From positions 5,328,562 through 5,392,561 of the forward strand of contig OZ024810.1 in assembly GCA_964017045.1 (NCBI GenBank): a DNA stretch of 64,000 nucleotides, in the 5' to 3' direction. Shown piece by piece: positions 33,101 through 44,527 of the stretch. Positions within the stretch are counted from its first letter, which is position 1; every line of letters begins with the position of its first letter. The stretch is from Omphiscola glabra (taxonomy: Eukaryota; Mollusca; Gastropoda; Lymnaeidae). The notes beneath the pieces were generated by a model, which saw only the letters and a program-made list of their open reading frames with translations, was not told where the DNA came from and did not search any database. Position numbers and translations under genes: made by a program.

Positions 33101-36100
33101 ACTCCATATTGTAGTGCATACCACTGCACCCCTTGGAAGGTAGAGCCACATATACAAAAACAGAAAAATAAGGATTTTTTTTCACCCTTTAAAGCAGGGG
33201 TGGGAAAATTTTTGTAGCTGCACGCCAGGTTAAAAAACAAAACAGAGCCATAAATGGTGATAGCATTTAGGGGGAGAGTTATCCTGGTCATAAGGAACAT
33301 TATTTCACCAGAAAAGTGGAAAACCCCATATTGTTGTAAATATCTTCAATCAAAAATTTTTATTACAAGTTACTTTTATGATTTAATAATTTAATTTTTT
33401 TGAAGGGAGCGTGAGCCATTCAAAATGGAGGCATGAGCCACAATTGGCTCACAGCCATAGTTCACGCACCACAGCTATAAAGGACACACAAGAGCCACAA
33501 TTGGCTCACAAGCCATAGTTCACCCACCACTGCACAAGCCACAATTGGCTCACCAGCCATAGTTCACCCACCACTGCATGAGCCACAATTGGCTCACAAG
33601 CCATAGTTCACCCACCCCTGCTCTTAAGGACACACTAAAATGATCAATAAATTGATCAGGGGCCCTTAATATATAGAAGAAGAAGAAGAAATGATCCTCA
33701 CTAAGTTGAATACTTGGTGATACCATCCGCTTGGTATGAAAATGATCTCCCCTGGGTTCTGTAGTACGGTGATGGCATTGTCCACAACACCGGCAGCATC
33801 AGGATATTTATCAGGGTCATAAAGCTCTTGAGATTGTAGGTCAAAGACCAGGTGTTCATGTTTGTCTTTGAGCTTCTCCTCTGAGCCTGGTAAGATAAAT
33901 ATTGGCTGAGATTAGAACATTATATATTTCATGAAGAATAATAATAAATCATTTTTAGAAATCATGTAACAATTATTTGAAACACTGCTAAAGTCAATCT
34001 TAAAATATTGTCCGTAGACTACTTTTGGGTACGGTACTCACAATATGTAAAAGTAAAAGAATACTTGTCATTTTAAAATTCGTACTTAGGACGAATACCA
34101 TTTTATTTTCCCTTTTAACAATTAATTTTAAAACATTGTAGAATCTTCAAGTTCAATCTTAATGTCTAAATCTTGTCCCTCAATGCTGGCCCATTGAAAT
34201 CACCACTGAACTTTATTGAACTGTATCACTAGTCATAAAATAACCTCAACTACTTTAGTCATTGGGTATACATAAAAAAGATGGTAAATGTCAGTCTTGG
34301 GGGACATAGTATTTCAACAGCATTTCTTCTTGTGTCAATCATTTTTAAAGTCCAAATTGCTGGCATAAGCATGTAGAATAAATATCTATTTTTTTATATC
34401 ATTGTATTACATTTTGACAATTTTTTGTTTTCAAAATACACATCTCATAATTATTTTTATAGAAGGAATTTGTGTCTAAGTGTACCAAAAAAAAAAACAC
34501 ATGATAGCTGAGTCAGAATAAACAATATTCCTGATACAATACAGGCAGGAAGTTTTTTTTTGTTTTCTTTCTGACAAGACTGTAAAAAAACTATCCGTTA
34601 CCTGGTGGAAAGAAGATCCACTTCTTTAATCCACAAATGTTTGCCGACCAACTGTAAGAGTGCAAGACATCTGCATGGAACGGTGTCCAAGAGTTTTTGG
34701 GACCCATATAGACAAACCTGTAGTCATCATTAACTATATCATCCCGTACGTCCCAGAATTCATTCATCCAATCAGAACATAGGAACGCTGGAGGTCTGTA
34801 AGCATTGGAAGATGGAAAATATCTGAAAAAAAAAGAAGAAAAATTGTTGTTTTTGAATGAAAAAATTCTCTGATGACCATATCGTCACCAAAAGTTAATT
34901 TTATTAAACAAAGAATCGTCTAATTTGATGTAAAATTGATTTTTTAACTGTTTTATTTTCTGGAACTGTTTTAACTCATTGAAATCAAACCAGGAGCAAA
35001 GAAACCACTATAAGGAATTAACAGAGAAAAAATAGTGTAAATAACATTGGAGCCAGAACATAGAGTAAAAGCCATGCGCTCAAGTATCGGTTGATAGTGT
35101 TGAAAGTGGCAGTCAGTAGTAAATCTTAACAAAAAAATAACACTGAACATATCAATACAAAGCAACAGTTTTTAACCTTTATTACTTGTGACACACTATA
35201 TCTTCTAACTTAAAGCAAAATTTCTAAGACATCATTCAAGAATTAATTTTTTTTTGGTCATTTTGATGAAGATCAGAATAGAGTCAAAATATTAATTTAT
35301 CACAGGTCTTCTAGATAAGATGATTACATTCAAAGACTCTAGATAAGATGATAACATTCAAAGACACATACTTTGAGGTAACAAAGATTCATTTGACACA
35401 GGCCTACTAACTAACACAAATATTCTGTTAGGGGCTTGAGCTTATGCTCTTAAACCACCAGCTACTACAGTAGCAACCTGTTCCATATAACTTGGGTGTT
35501 GCCATGTAACATTGTCTTAGCATATGACTCTCCCACAATGGTGGGCAAACTTTTTGTGCGGAGGGCCACATTGACAAAGTTAAAGCTATTGGGGGTCAGC
35601 ATGTATATTATGTCCAATTTTTAAATATCGATAAACATTTCCCTATATTAAAATCGATAGTTTTGCATTTTAGCATTACATGACAAAGGTCAAGGACTGT
35701 TTAAAAAATAGAAAATTAGAAAGAAATTGGATCAAAAATGTTTTAAAAATCATAATGGTGCATGAAATTCTGTAAAATTCAACAAAATAACTTAAAAACA
35801 TAGTAATTTTTAAAAATTTCTAAATGCCTTCGAGGGCCACATAATATCAGTTGCCGGGCCGTAGTTTGCCCACCCCTGTCTTAGCATATGACTCTCCCAC
35901 CACGATGTCCTCCCCTGCAACATCCAGTGTGGGGCACTGGCCTACTAGATTAGATGATTTATAACCAAAGTCCCATACTTTGTAGGTAAGATGGCAAAAA
36001 TTTCCATTTTTACGCTGACTACTATAAAACATGCTTGTGAACAGTTAAGTCACAACACATCTGTTAAAAACTGCAATTATGAACAGATAAACATATACAA

Positions 36101-37410
36101 AGTGGGGACAAATTTAAAAAAATATAAGAGAAATATGGGGAGGGCTGCATATGGGTTGAAGCAAATATGCAAAGGGTTGAGGAAAACATGAAGCTGGACA
36201 AAAAGCCTTCGACAGCAGAAATGAAACATGAAGAAAGACGGCAATGTCTGTATACACCTTTAGTCTATTCTATTAATAGCTTTACCTCACCTTGTTTTGT
36301 TTTTTTTATCCAAAGAATTAAGTGAACAACTATTTGGATTAGATTTTGATGACCCCGGGTTAAATTTAACAATGCCAAATTTAAAATTATAAAAACATAC
36401 TTAGCAAAGTGCCAGTCTTTTAGGTAGAGACATTTCCCATCTATTGGATAGCCTTGCAACCTGAGTTCTTGCCAATAAAGTAAAAAGTTCTTCACTGTCA
36501 TTTCTGTCTTGGGGTGGGCAGAGAACTCTTGTGCATTGCAATCTGCAACCGGCGCAGTGGTCTCTCCTGATAAAAGAATAATAATAAAATACAGATGTGT
36601 GTTGTGACGTAGGGATGGGGGTGTGGAGGGTGAAGCATTTTTTTCTTAAGATTGAGTTGCGACATTTTCTGCCAACTGCAGGGTCCTTTTATGGAAGTGG
36701 GGTGGCAAATAGCGAAGCCTGGCCAGGGCGGTACTAACCCTAGCTATGCCAATGGATGTATATTTTTTCTTTATATAATATTATTTCAATTGCAAGTTAA
36801 ATCAAAAGTTTCTTTCAATGTATTACAATTTCAGATCCATTTAAATGAGTGAGATTTATTTAAGAGAAAAAAGGGTTATTTTAGTCACTTTTCTTCCTTC
36901 CATGATAGTCCACTGGCTAAAAGTGCCTACTCTTTAGTTTGATTGATATATTTTATATTGCATTTTCCATTCTTATCTTTTGTTGCAGTTATAAAATTCA
37001 ATGCAATTGCATTACAAGCTTTGAAATTATAAATATTTTTTTTTCCTGTTAGCAATGTTAATTGTATCATGAATTTAACCTAACTGAACTCAGTCTAAAC
37101 TCAGTTGTTGCAAAATACAAAAAAAAAGAAAAAAAAAATCTTTTCAAATTGGTCTACCAAAATTTTCCATAAGAAAATGAAAATTTGGGCTGCCATCCTC
37201 TAGAACCCAGTCTTTAAGACTGGTCCAATCAGACGTGGCTTCAGGTCCCACAATACAGAGTTGGTTTTTCAAAAAGATATTCCGAAATAGAGTTTCATAT
37301 GATGGCAGTTGGTCGATGTAAATAGCTCCATGGAAAACACTATCAGTAGCCTTCCAAGGTTTAGCAGTCAGAGCTGAGAGCCGCTTTATTTCTGGGATCT
37401 GCATTTTCAT
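30142..37410 (-). CDS. JMJD4: JMJD4-like 2-oxoglutarate/Fe(II) oxygenase with expanded C-terminal exon
   Basis: JmjC hydroxylase; the vertebrate enzyme hydroxylates a lysine of release factor eRF1. Coding exons on the - strand: 37410-37158, 36566-36401, 34822-34602, 33886-33702, 32815-32672, 31644-30142. All junctions are GT-AG and phases match, giving ~823 residues. Family landmarks: PVADCNAQEFSAHPK, YLKDWHFAK, DDYRFVYMGPKNSWTPFHAD (the HxD iron ligands), SYSWSANICGLKKWIFFPPG, NPGEIIFIPSGWYHQVFNL, EDTISINHNWIN (distal His) and SGVDFVDFYNFLATIAEHRL. The usual protein is roughly 420-460 residues. The excess lies in the last exon, between FLATIAEHRL and the end segment LALFDLCRVVDLIGDM. A splice acceptor 11 bp before the ATG (ending at 37422) implies a non-coding first exon, possibly near 39310-39350. 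Confidence 0.93.
31143..31338 (-). repeat. 39-bp coding minisatellite in the last JMJD4 exon (5 units)
   Basis: Five units of 13 residues (SCDLVQEKEA plus SHL or CHI) within the reading frame. The two variants alternate, so the higher-order unit is 78 bp. Near-identity at DNA level implies recent expansion and likely length polymorphism of the protein. Confidence 0.9.
31930..32452. repeat. 29-bp minisatellite in a JMJD4 intron, ~18 copies
   Basis: Units of CAGTGGTTATGAACAGCCAG TCTATGGGT, changing near 32310 to a variant with GTGTTTTCAACTGCCAG / TTGAACAATCAG. It lies in the intron between the 144-bp exon and the last exon. A smaller AGTCTAGTAAGTATGGTCT repeat precedes it at 31740-31860. Confidence 0.9.
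33195..33620. mobile_element. hAT-like non-autonomous element in a JMJD4 intron
   Basis: The left end is CAGGGGTGGGAAAATTTTTG and the right end, read inversely, is CAGGGGTGGGTGAACTATGG. The flanking 8-mers CTTTAAAG and CTCTTAAG agree at 6 of 8 positions, fitting a decayed hAT target duplication. The right half has four subterminal repeats of GAGCCACAATTGGCTCACAA GCCATAGTTCACCCACC. Confidence 0.75.
33636..33691 (+). mobile_element. LINE 3'-end fragment next to a JMJD4 splice donor
   Basis: GATCAATAAATTGATCAGGG GCCCTTAATATATAGAAGAAG matches the 3' end of the LINE at 49590-50869 (read on its own strand) with a (GAA)n tail. The tail ends about 10 bp from the donor of the 33886-33702 exon. Confidence 0.65.
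35536..35878. mobile_element. 343-bp hAT-like MITE flanked by a 22-bp direct repeat, in a JMJD4 intron
   Basis: The left end is CAATGGTGGGCAAACT; the right end, read inversely, is CAGGGGTGGGCAAACT. Subterminal GGGCCAC and GGGCCGTAG motifs are typical of hAT MITEs. TCTTAGCATATGACTCTCCC AC occurs just before (35515-35536) and just after (35879-35900), far longer than the usual 8-bp duplication. Confidence 0.8.
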
Positions 37411-37421
37411 TTTTAATGAAT

Positions 37422-40400
37422 CTGGAAAGAAGGAATGTTTATTAAATTTTGATCTTAAATGTATCTACAACTTTTTTTTTAAAAACTCCCTTAAAATTTA
37501 TAAATAACATTAAAAACCCAGTCATTGAAATAAAAACTGTTTCATAATAATATTTAAACTTTATACATTTGACTTTTTTTATTATTTTAATTTCAAGCTT
37601 TTCATTATATAAAAATTGGTGAAAATAAATATCTTATAAGTAAATATTAAATCAATTTTTACAAAGCAAGTTCCTAAAAGCCAGACAATGATTTCTCATG
37701 TTATTTCATTTTTCACTCATGGTTGGCTCTTTTTCATTTACCTGAAAATACATGTCACTCAAATACACTTGCTTTTAAGACACTTTTGGTAGAAGACAAA
37801 TTTAGATCTCATACTGTTAAGATCTCATACCCAAATAAGGATAAGCATGAATAAAAGTACACAGCATTGCTGACATTAGACTGGTACCCTGAAAATGATA
37901 CAATTGTAAAGTTTAAGTAGCTAGTGAAAAAGTATTGCGGCGTCTTTATGCCATCCTATTTATTAGTTTGAAAATGATATTTGAAATAATGGTAAACATT
38001 AAGAAAACAGGTAATGCTTTAAAATTTAATAAGCCTACTAGTAAATTAAGTAGCTAATCATTCACAAAAATGTATGGCCATTTTTGGTAAAAGGATACAC
38101 TTAAAAAATAAAATTTAAAGTGTACAAAAGAATGATCAAATTATAGTAAGCCTACTAGTAAATTAAGTAGCTAATCATTCACAAAAATGTATGGCCATTT
38201 TTGGTAAAAGGATACACTTAAAAAATTTTAAGTGTACAAAAGAATGATCAAATTATAGTGCAACTTTCTAAAATTTCTTATTAATCTTATTCTATAAATC
38301 TACAGTAGTTCTAGACCACTCCATGTCAGCAGCAGCTAGGCCTACCCTACTTAAGCCTACTGCTACTATGAATCAATGCTACTTAAATGAATGGTAGGCA
38401 GGCTATTTGATACTAATTGGTGCCTTAAGCCTTAAGTTTGTGTTTTGGATTCACTCCCCTTATTGTTGTAACTAGAGTTACATTTTCATTAAATTATGAT
38501 GGCATGTTTTTAATTAAATTTTTATTGGTTGATTAAATATAATTTTAAAATTTCATTGGTTGGCTAATTTCAATATTTTTATGTGCTCTGCCATTTTTAA
38601 AAAAATGTTTGAGCGTGACGGTGGCATGACCATAAATATGGTGTTTCATTCATTTTCTGGATATTATTTTGGGTGGAACCTGAAATAAAATGTGTAAAGG
38701 TGTATGCCATGAAACTGCAAGTTGGGTTTTCAATATTTTTTTATTTTATAATTATTTTTGGCCATTTTTCTTTTTTTCTCTTCATTTTCCTGTAGACTGT
38801 AGGTCTAGGGAGAGGGCCAAAACCCAGGTTAGGGCAAGGGTCAAAACCCTGTTAGGGAGAGGGTCAAAACTCTGTTTGGGAGAGGGTTAAAATGAAAATA
38901 ATAGTTAGCTTAATTAAACCGGAAAATAGCAACTACTTAACAAAAAATAAATTATAAGAGCTACTATTAGTCGGCTAGGCCTCATTGAAATTTGAAGTTA
39001 ACTTGTCTACTTGAACTGAACTATTTTACCTAGTTTTAAATATAGGACTAAACTATAAAGCCAAAACTTAAAAATGTAATAAAATGGAGTTGTCTGAAAT
39101 GTCTTTTTTTGACGTAATAAAATATTCTGTCGTGTAGTTGTAATTTGACTAAACTAAATTTTTATGAGTTTCATATATGTTTGTAATGGCCTAAGAGTTT
39201 AAAATAAATGGGCCATACACATTTATATTATAAGTAATTTGGGACAAATAGGTAAGCCGTAACAACTGAAAGTCTTTGCCATTTTTAACTCTAAAACTTT
39301 TGTTTACCTCATCCATCGCATCTCTTGTCGTCCATGTTACAGGAAGTGACAACGAAAACGAAAATAAAAGTTAGCTTAATTAAACCGGAACATAGCAACT
39401 ACTTAACGAAAAATAAATTATAAGTGCTACTATTAAAGACATATAATCTACTATCTTGTTTTTTTTTTGTTTAAATTTGTTTACAAAATAGTAAAGGGTC
39501 GTGAAAAAATTATATAACATAAAAATATTACATTTGTTACCCACCCCTACCCGTTATAAAAATTCCCAGTGACCACCCTAATATATTATAGATTTATAGC
39601 AACCACCCATCCCCGCCCTCGGATAAGACTTTTTGTTTTTAGCGTTTTTAGACATTTTAGTAAGCAACAACTGTTAATATTAACCAAATGTTTGCCCAGA
39701 TATTGAAAAAATAATAATTTAAGAGCCGAAAAAAGTAAAAAAAACTATAAAAAAAAATAATTAAATTATAGTTTTTTATAATCTAGGCTAATTTCGTCAG
39801 ACATTGTGCAAATTGTAAAATGAATTTTTAAAATGTTGTAATATATAATTGCTCTCTACATCCTCCACCCCACATAACAATTTAACAAAATGAAAAAAAA
39901 CAACACACCCTTCCTCTTTCGCTTTATATAATATGTGCACGGTCTCTTAGACAGTTTAGTCTTAGAATAATTTTTGGGGGTCTAAATGCAGACTCACTTT
40001 TAGTTTTAAAACACATAGTGATATGCCTACCTAGCTTTAGTAGTTATTCGGCATATACAATTTCATACACTTCTATTTATTATAATAAACGGCTAAAATA
40101 TAATAATATAAGGTCTATCATTACTATAAACTATCAGTGTATTAGGCATCTGCAGTAGGTTTATGCATTACTTAAACGTCATGGGATCACATTAATTTAA
40201 TTTATAGTAGAGTAGAGTATAATTATAAAATTACTAATGCCATGTTTTCTTAGTTTATTGTCCATAATGAGTCTAATTTACCAAAATGTGGAGGGAGTTG
40301 GGATTGGTGTGGATTTCATGTTGATTCGCTTGAACCCAAGTTCAGTAGGCTAAACTTGTCCTGTAAAGCTTATTCACTGAAAAATACGGGAGGCGTTTCA

Positions 40401-41924
40401 AACTCGTTTCTTTTTTTTATTCCACATGATAATTTAGATACAAAGGGATTAGTACAATACCATTTGGGTTAATTGAGAGATTCCTTAATGGTGTAAATCC
40501 TTCTCTACATAATCAATTCATCTCAATCTTGGTCGACTGTTGCGCCGTCTGCCACTAGGCTTCTGTCTGTAGATCACTTTTGCTGCCCCACAATCCAACA
40601 CCCTTTCCTTTTCGTTTGTGGTTCCATATATTTGTTCCGATATCCATTTGACACATATTACTTACCTATAATTAATGACAAAGCTAGGTCACTATTTGAA
40701 CATATATTAGATTAAGACAGACAATGGTATAATTTTTCACTAAAAGCCCCTTGAACCAATATAATTATGGGACTACCTTAAAAGACATCCCGCTAGTTTG
40801 GTCAGTTTGCCAAACCAAACAAATAGTAAAAAATGTATTAATAAAATTAAACACTTTTATCTTACATCTTCATAAATTTTAGGGAGCCGCCCCCACCCCC
40901 CTCACCCGGACTAATAATTCATTTATGGAAGGCCCATTAGTCTACTTAACTTGGATACATTTTTTTTCAAATAATTAATTTTTGGAACGTAATTAATTAA
41001 TTAATTTTGAGTTTTAAGAAATTATTTTATTGTTAAGTATCAAAAGAACCTTATAAAAATTGCTTTAAAATAACAATATTAGTAAAATGCAACATAAGAA
41101 AAATAAGCTTGTTTAAAAAAAACCACTCATATTAACCAATATTTTCGCGCATTTTACAATTATTTATGCCTTTCTCGATGCCTTTTTTAGCGATCATGGA
41201 AGTAAAATTATGATAACATAATATAATGAATTGTTCAAATTGAGCTTTCAATAATGATAAAATATTTCGATATAAAAAATATTATGCGACCGCTATTATA
41301 CATTTTTAATTAAGCACCGTAATTTTTCCCATAAGACTTGACAAAAAGGAAGTACTTGGAGACGGAAGTCAAAGAGTAGAAAAAAATAAACAAGGGAAGC
41401 ACAACCCCCTTTCTTTCATATGAACATTGGGATTGATACGCAATTTGACTTTTTGCAACAACATTGGTCAAATTCTTTAAGAAAAATACTTTTCGTAAAT
41501 ATCTGGAAGAATAACATGATTTTAATATGTAAGTAACTATATCTATATTACTGACTTCAGTAGACTTTATTTTTCAAATTTTAACCTACCCTGAGTGAGT
41601 GAGAGTGAGACGACTGATTACAATTATTAGCCTACAGCTACACTACACTTAGCCTAAGCACTAACACTAACAGCCTACTGAAGTATTAAATAACTTGATT
41701 TAAGTATAATAAAAGTATATGTTTATTAGTTAGGCCCACATAGAGTGTTTTGATTCATTCCTCACATGATTCCTCAGCCCAGAATGAACTTAGTCAGTAA
41801 AATAACTACTCAGTGACTACAGTACAGCTCAGTTTGAAGTTATTAAAAAGGTTACAGTTACTCTGAGTTACTGAATGACTTTATTGATTATTGATAAGAT
41901 AAAATTGTTTGGCAAATGTGACAA
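37422..41924. other. Intergenic or 5' UTR intron of JMJD4; no coding gene seen
   Basis: Holds a 117-bp tandem duplication (38031-38147 and 38148-38264, second copy with a short deletion) and a ~75-bp dispersed duplicate (38897-38968 and 39357-39430, AGTTAGCTTAATTAAACCGG). At 39305-39355 a minus-strand segment with CACTTCCTGT (ETS-type site) ends in a donor-like GATGAG/GTAAAC and could be the first non-coding JMJD4 exon. The rest is AT-rich. Confidence 0.4.
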
Positions 41925-42470
41925 GATATCACCATGACATCATTTGCATGTTTTGTCCCTGGTTCCGATAGGGTATAGGGTCAAAACCCTTGTTCCGATA
42001 GGGTCAAAACCCAGGTAAGGGATAAGTTTAGTTTAGGGTTCAGGTTAGGTTTAGGGATAGATTTAGTGTTCAGGTTAGGTTTAGGGATAATTTTCTGTAA
42101 AAAAAATGCGCTGATATCTCTTCACATTTACCAATTGTTTTATTATATAGAATTTATAGATGGAAATGTTTTTTATGATATTGTACATATTCATTTTAGC
42201 ACATGGTAAATGTGAAGAGTTATCACCACATTTTTTTTTACTATGGCCACCATATTGGATGCAGCGACCCGCGAACTTATGTCCTAAATTTATCCCTAAA
42301 CCTAACCTGAACCCTAAATCTATCCCTAAACCTAACCTGAACCCTAAATCTATACCTAACCTGGGTTTTGACCCTATCAGAACCAGGGTTTTGACCGTAT
42401 CGGCAGTATCAGAACCAGGGACAAAACACGCAAATGATGTCGTGATAGCTCTTCGCATTAGCCCAAGACA
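41925..42470. mobile_element. Foldback-like element with telomere-like (TTAGGG-related) inverted arms
   Basis: The left arm (41925-42095) includes TGTTTTGTCCCTGGTTCCGA, GGTCAAAACCCAGGTAAGG and TTTAGGGTTCAGGTTAGGTT. The right arm (42270-42470) is its inverse complement (CCTAAACCTAACCTGAACCC, GGTTTTGACCCTATCAGAAC, CCAGGGACAAAACACGC). The loop itself carries an inner inverted pair (CTCTTCACATTTACCA / TGGTAAATGTGAAGAG). A related short stretch occurs at 38800-38890. No transposase. Confidence 0.75.
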
Positions 42471-42639
42471 TATGTAAATAATCAAAGACAAAATCAAAAA
42501 TTTATGTAGAAATTAATTCATATTTAAGAATATATAAATTTAAACAACTTTGTATGAAAGACAATAAAAACTAGAGTTTGAGATTAGGCATAGTCCCCCC
42601 GAACCCCCTCCAAGGTAACAATGAAATATTTTTTTAAAA

Positions 42640-43020
42640 ATCTCCTAGAAACAGTTGCGGAACATGAAGTCATGCAAATAGGAAGGGAAAAGATTGTAGC
42701 TTATACCAAACTGCCTTTTCAGTTTGCGCTATTTCTTAATGCGCATCCACGTTTTCAACATTCTGTGTGTGGACACCAGCATCATTTTTATAATCAAAAT
42801 TTTGTTGATGGACTGCAATAGAGTGTTCATATAATCCATTTCTGATCTGGTTTATATTAGCATAAGCTGCCCATCCGTCTGATACAATCAGTGAGCCTTG
42901 AATGTTATATCTTACTTGCAATAGAGTGTTCGTATAATCCATTTCTGATCTGGTTTATATTAGCATAAGCTGCCCATCCGTCTGATACAATCAGTGAGCC
43001 TTAAATGTTATATCTTACTT
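42640..43020 (-). mobile_element. Merlin/IS1016-like transposase relic with internal 103-bp duplication
   Basis: The - strand reads GSLIVSDGWAAYANINQIRN, then VHQQNFDYKNDAGVHTQNVE and, after a frame break, PSYLHDFMFRN. This is the order expected in the ISXO2-like transposase domain of Merlin elements (acidic residue in SD.W.AY, H..NF, G.HT..VE). 42814-42916 is repeated at 42917-43019. No inverted ends found. Confidence 0.65.
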
Positions 43021-43712
43021 ATACGGTACCCTTCTGTAAAGTGATAGCTCATCGGTCAGGCATTTTGACAAGAAAACAGCGCCCACTCTCTCTTTCTATG
43101 CCGCCGAAAACTCAGTGACTCTCCACTATCACCATCAATAAAAAAATAACTATTTAAATAGCACTTCGAACCGGAACAACAGGATTTATTCATAACCGAC
43201 ACTCAAGCGGTAGATTACCTAATTTACATAGTCCTTAAGCCTTAAACTTAATAATAATAATACTTAGTAATTTAGACTTAAGAAGTAATTAATTGAGCTA
43301 TGAATTTTAAAAAAAAATGTGAGTTTTTTTTTGTCATTTTGTACTGATAGCTGTCTATGTTAACTACAATATACTGGTTGTAGTATTGACTGAGTCACCT
43401 CATTTTGTAATCCTATTTTGTCTCTTTTTTTGTTTTCAAACTAACGCGTGGCACTGCTGCTGTTAATTATAAATTGAAATTATTTCTTTATTAGTTGTTA
43501 AATGATGCTTTTGTTTTGTTTAAAAATATAAAAATGTATATTTTAAGCAAGGAATCATGTTCAATACTTAAAATTGTCTATGCTGGTGCAGAAGTCGAGG
43601 GAATAGTTCTATTTAATCAATAAAAATTTCAAACAGTGAACATCGGTTATTCACTCTGACTTAATATCATTGATACCTAGTACTTAAGTTTTGAGCTTGA
43701 TGTTTACATATA

Positions 43713-44527
43713 CAGTCGAACCCACTTATCTCGACCTCAGTTAACTCGCCAACCCTATTAAGTCGACGTTTTTGAAGTGGAACCACCAAATTCTCTCTTT
43801 GTCTTAGCATTTTCTCATCGGTTATGTCGATTCTTTTATGTCGCTGAACCCTAATATCTCGAGCACAAAAGAGGGCCAAATTTGCCACTAAACGTTGGTT
43901 ATCTCGATGCCCATGACCAATCACCAGCTTTTGAAAATGTTAGTTATCGATGCCACAAAAGGAAACTACAAACTTGACCAAGCAATTCATTTTTTACTAT
44001 GGACCAAACCTTCACATCTTGTGACCTCATTCCGCTGATCGGGTCTTGCTTAATGACTATATAGTTTGTATAAGGCAACACATCCCCTTATTACTAAAAT
44101 ACTGTTTAGGGTCGACTTATTTTAATCTTTCAACTTTGGCACATGAATAATTAATTAAAGCTCTCCCTGTCCAATGGTTTAATAGTTTTTGCACACGGTC
44201 AACTCTTATGAATGAAATAGTATTACGGTATAGCCATTATGCAAATTTTTAGTAGTCTCCCTTGCTTTACCGAAGTACCTAATGTACATTTTTTATAGCA
44301 TGCCGATCGCTTCATCAAACAAATAACGGCAACGCTGTTGTGTAAAAAAAACCTCCAAAAACATGTGCATGTACATTCTCCTTTATTAACGCACATCATG
44401 TACATAAAGAAATTTCAAGCATATGTTAATATATTGCCGCCATATTGGTTTTCATTTATCTCAATCCTCGGTTATCTCGACGCTTTTTGGCAAACCCAGA
44501 GGCCGTCGACATAACCGGGTTGGTTTG
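43713..44527. mobile_element. 815-bp pogo/Tigger-like non-autonomous element
   Basis: The left end CAGTCGAACCCACTTATCTC GAC and the right end, read inversely, CAAACCAACCCGGTTATGTC GAC are terminal inverted repeats, each flanked by TA, as expected of Tc1/mariner-superfamily insertion. Internal copies of the motif (GGTTATGTCGATT, GGTTATCTCGATG) lie at 43818 and 43898. No intact transposase frame. Confidence 0.75.

Noticed and set aside
39305..39355. First exon of JMJD4 with an ATG
   Set aside because: The ATG runs into TGA after 8 codons. It may be a 5' UTR exon, but there is no transcript evidence, so it is not listed as a feature.
42160..42477. 105-codon frame with NPKSIPKPNL repeats
   Set aside because: It is the translation of the telomere-like arm of the foldback element.
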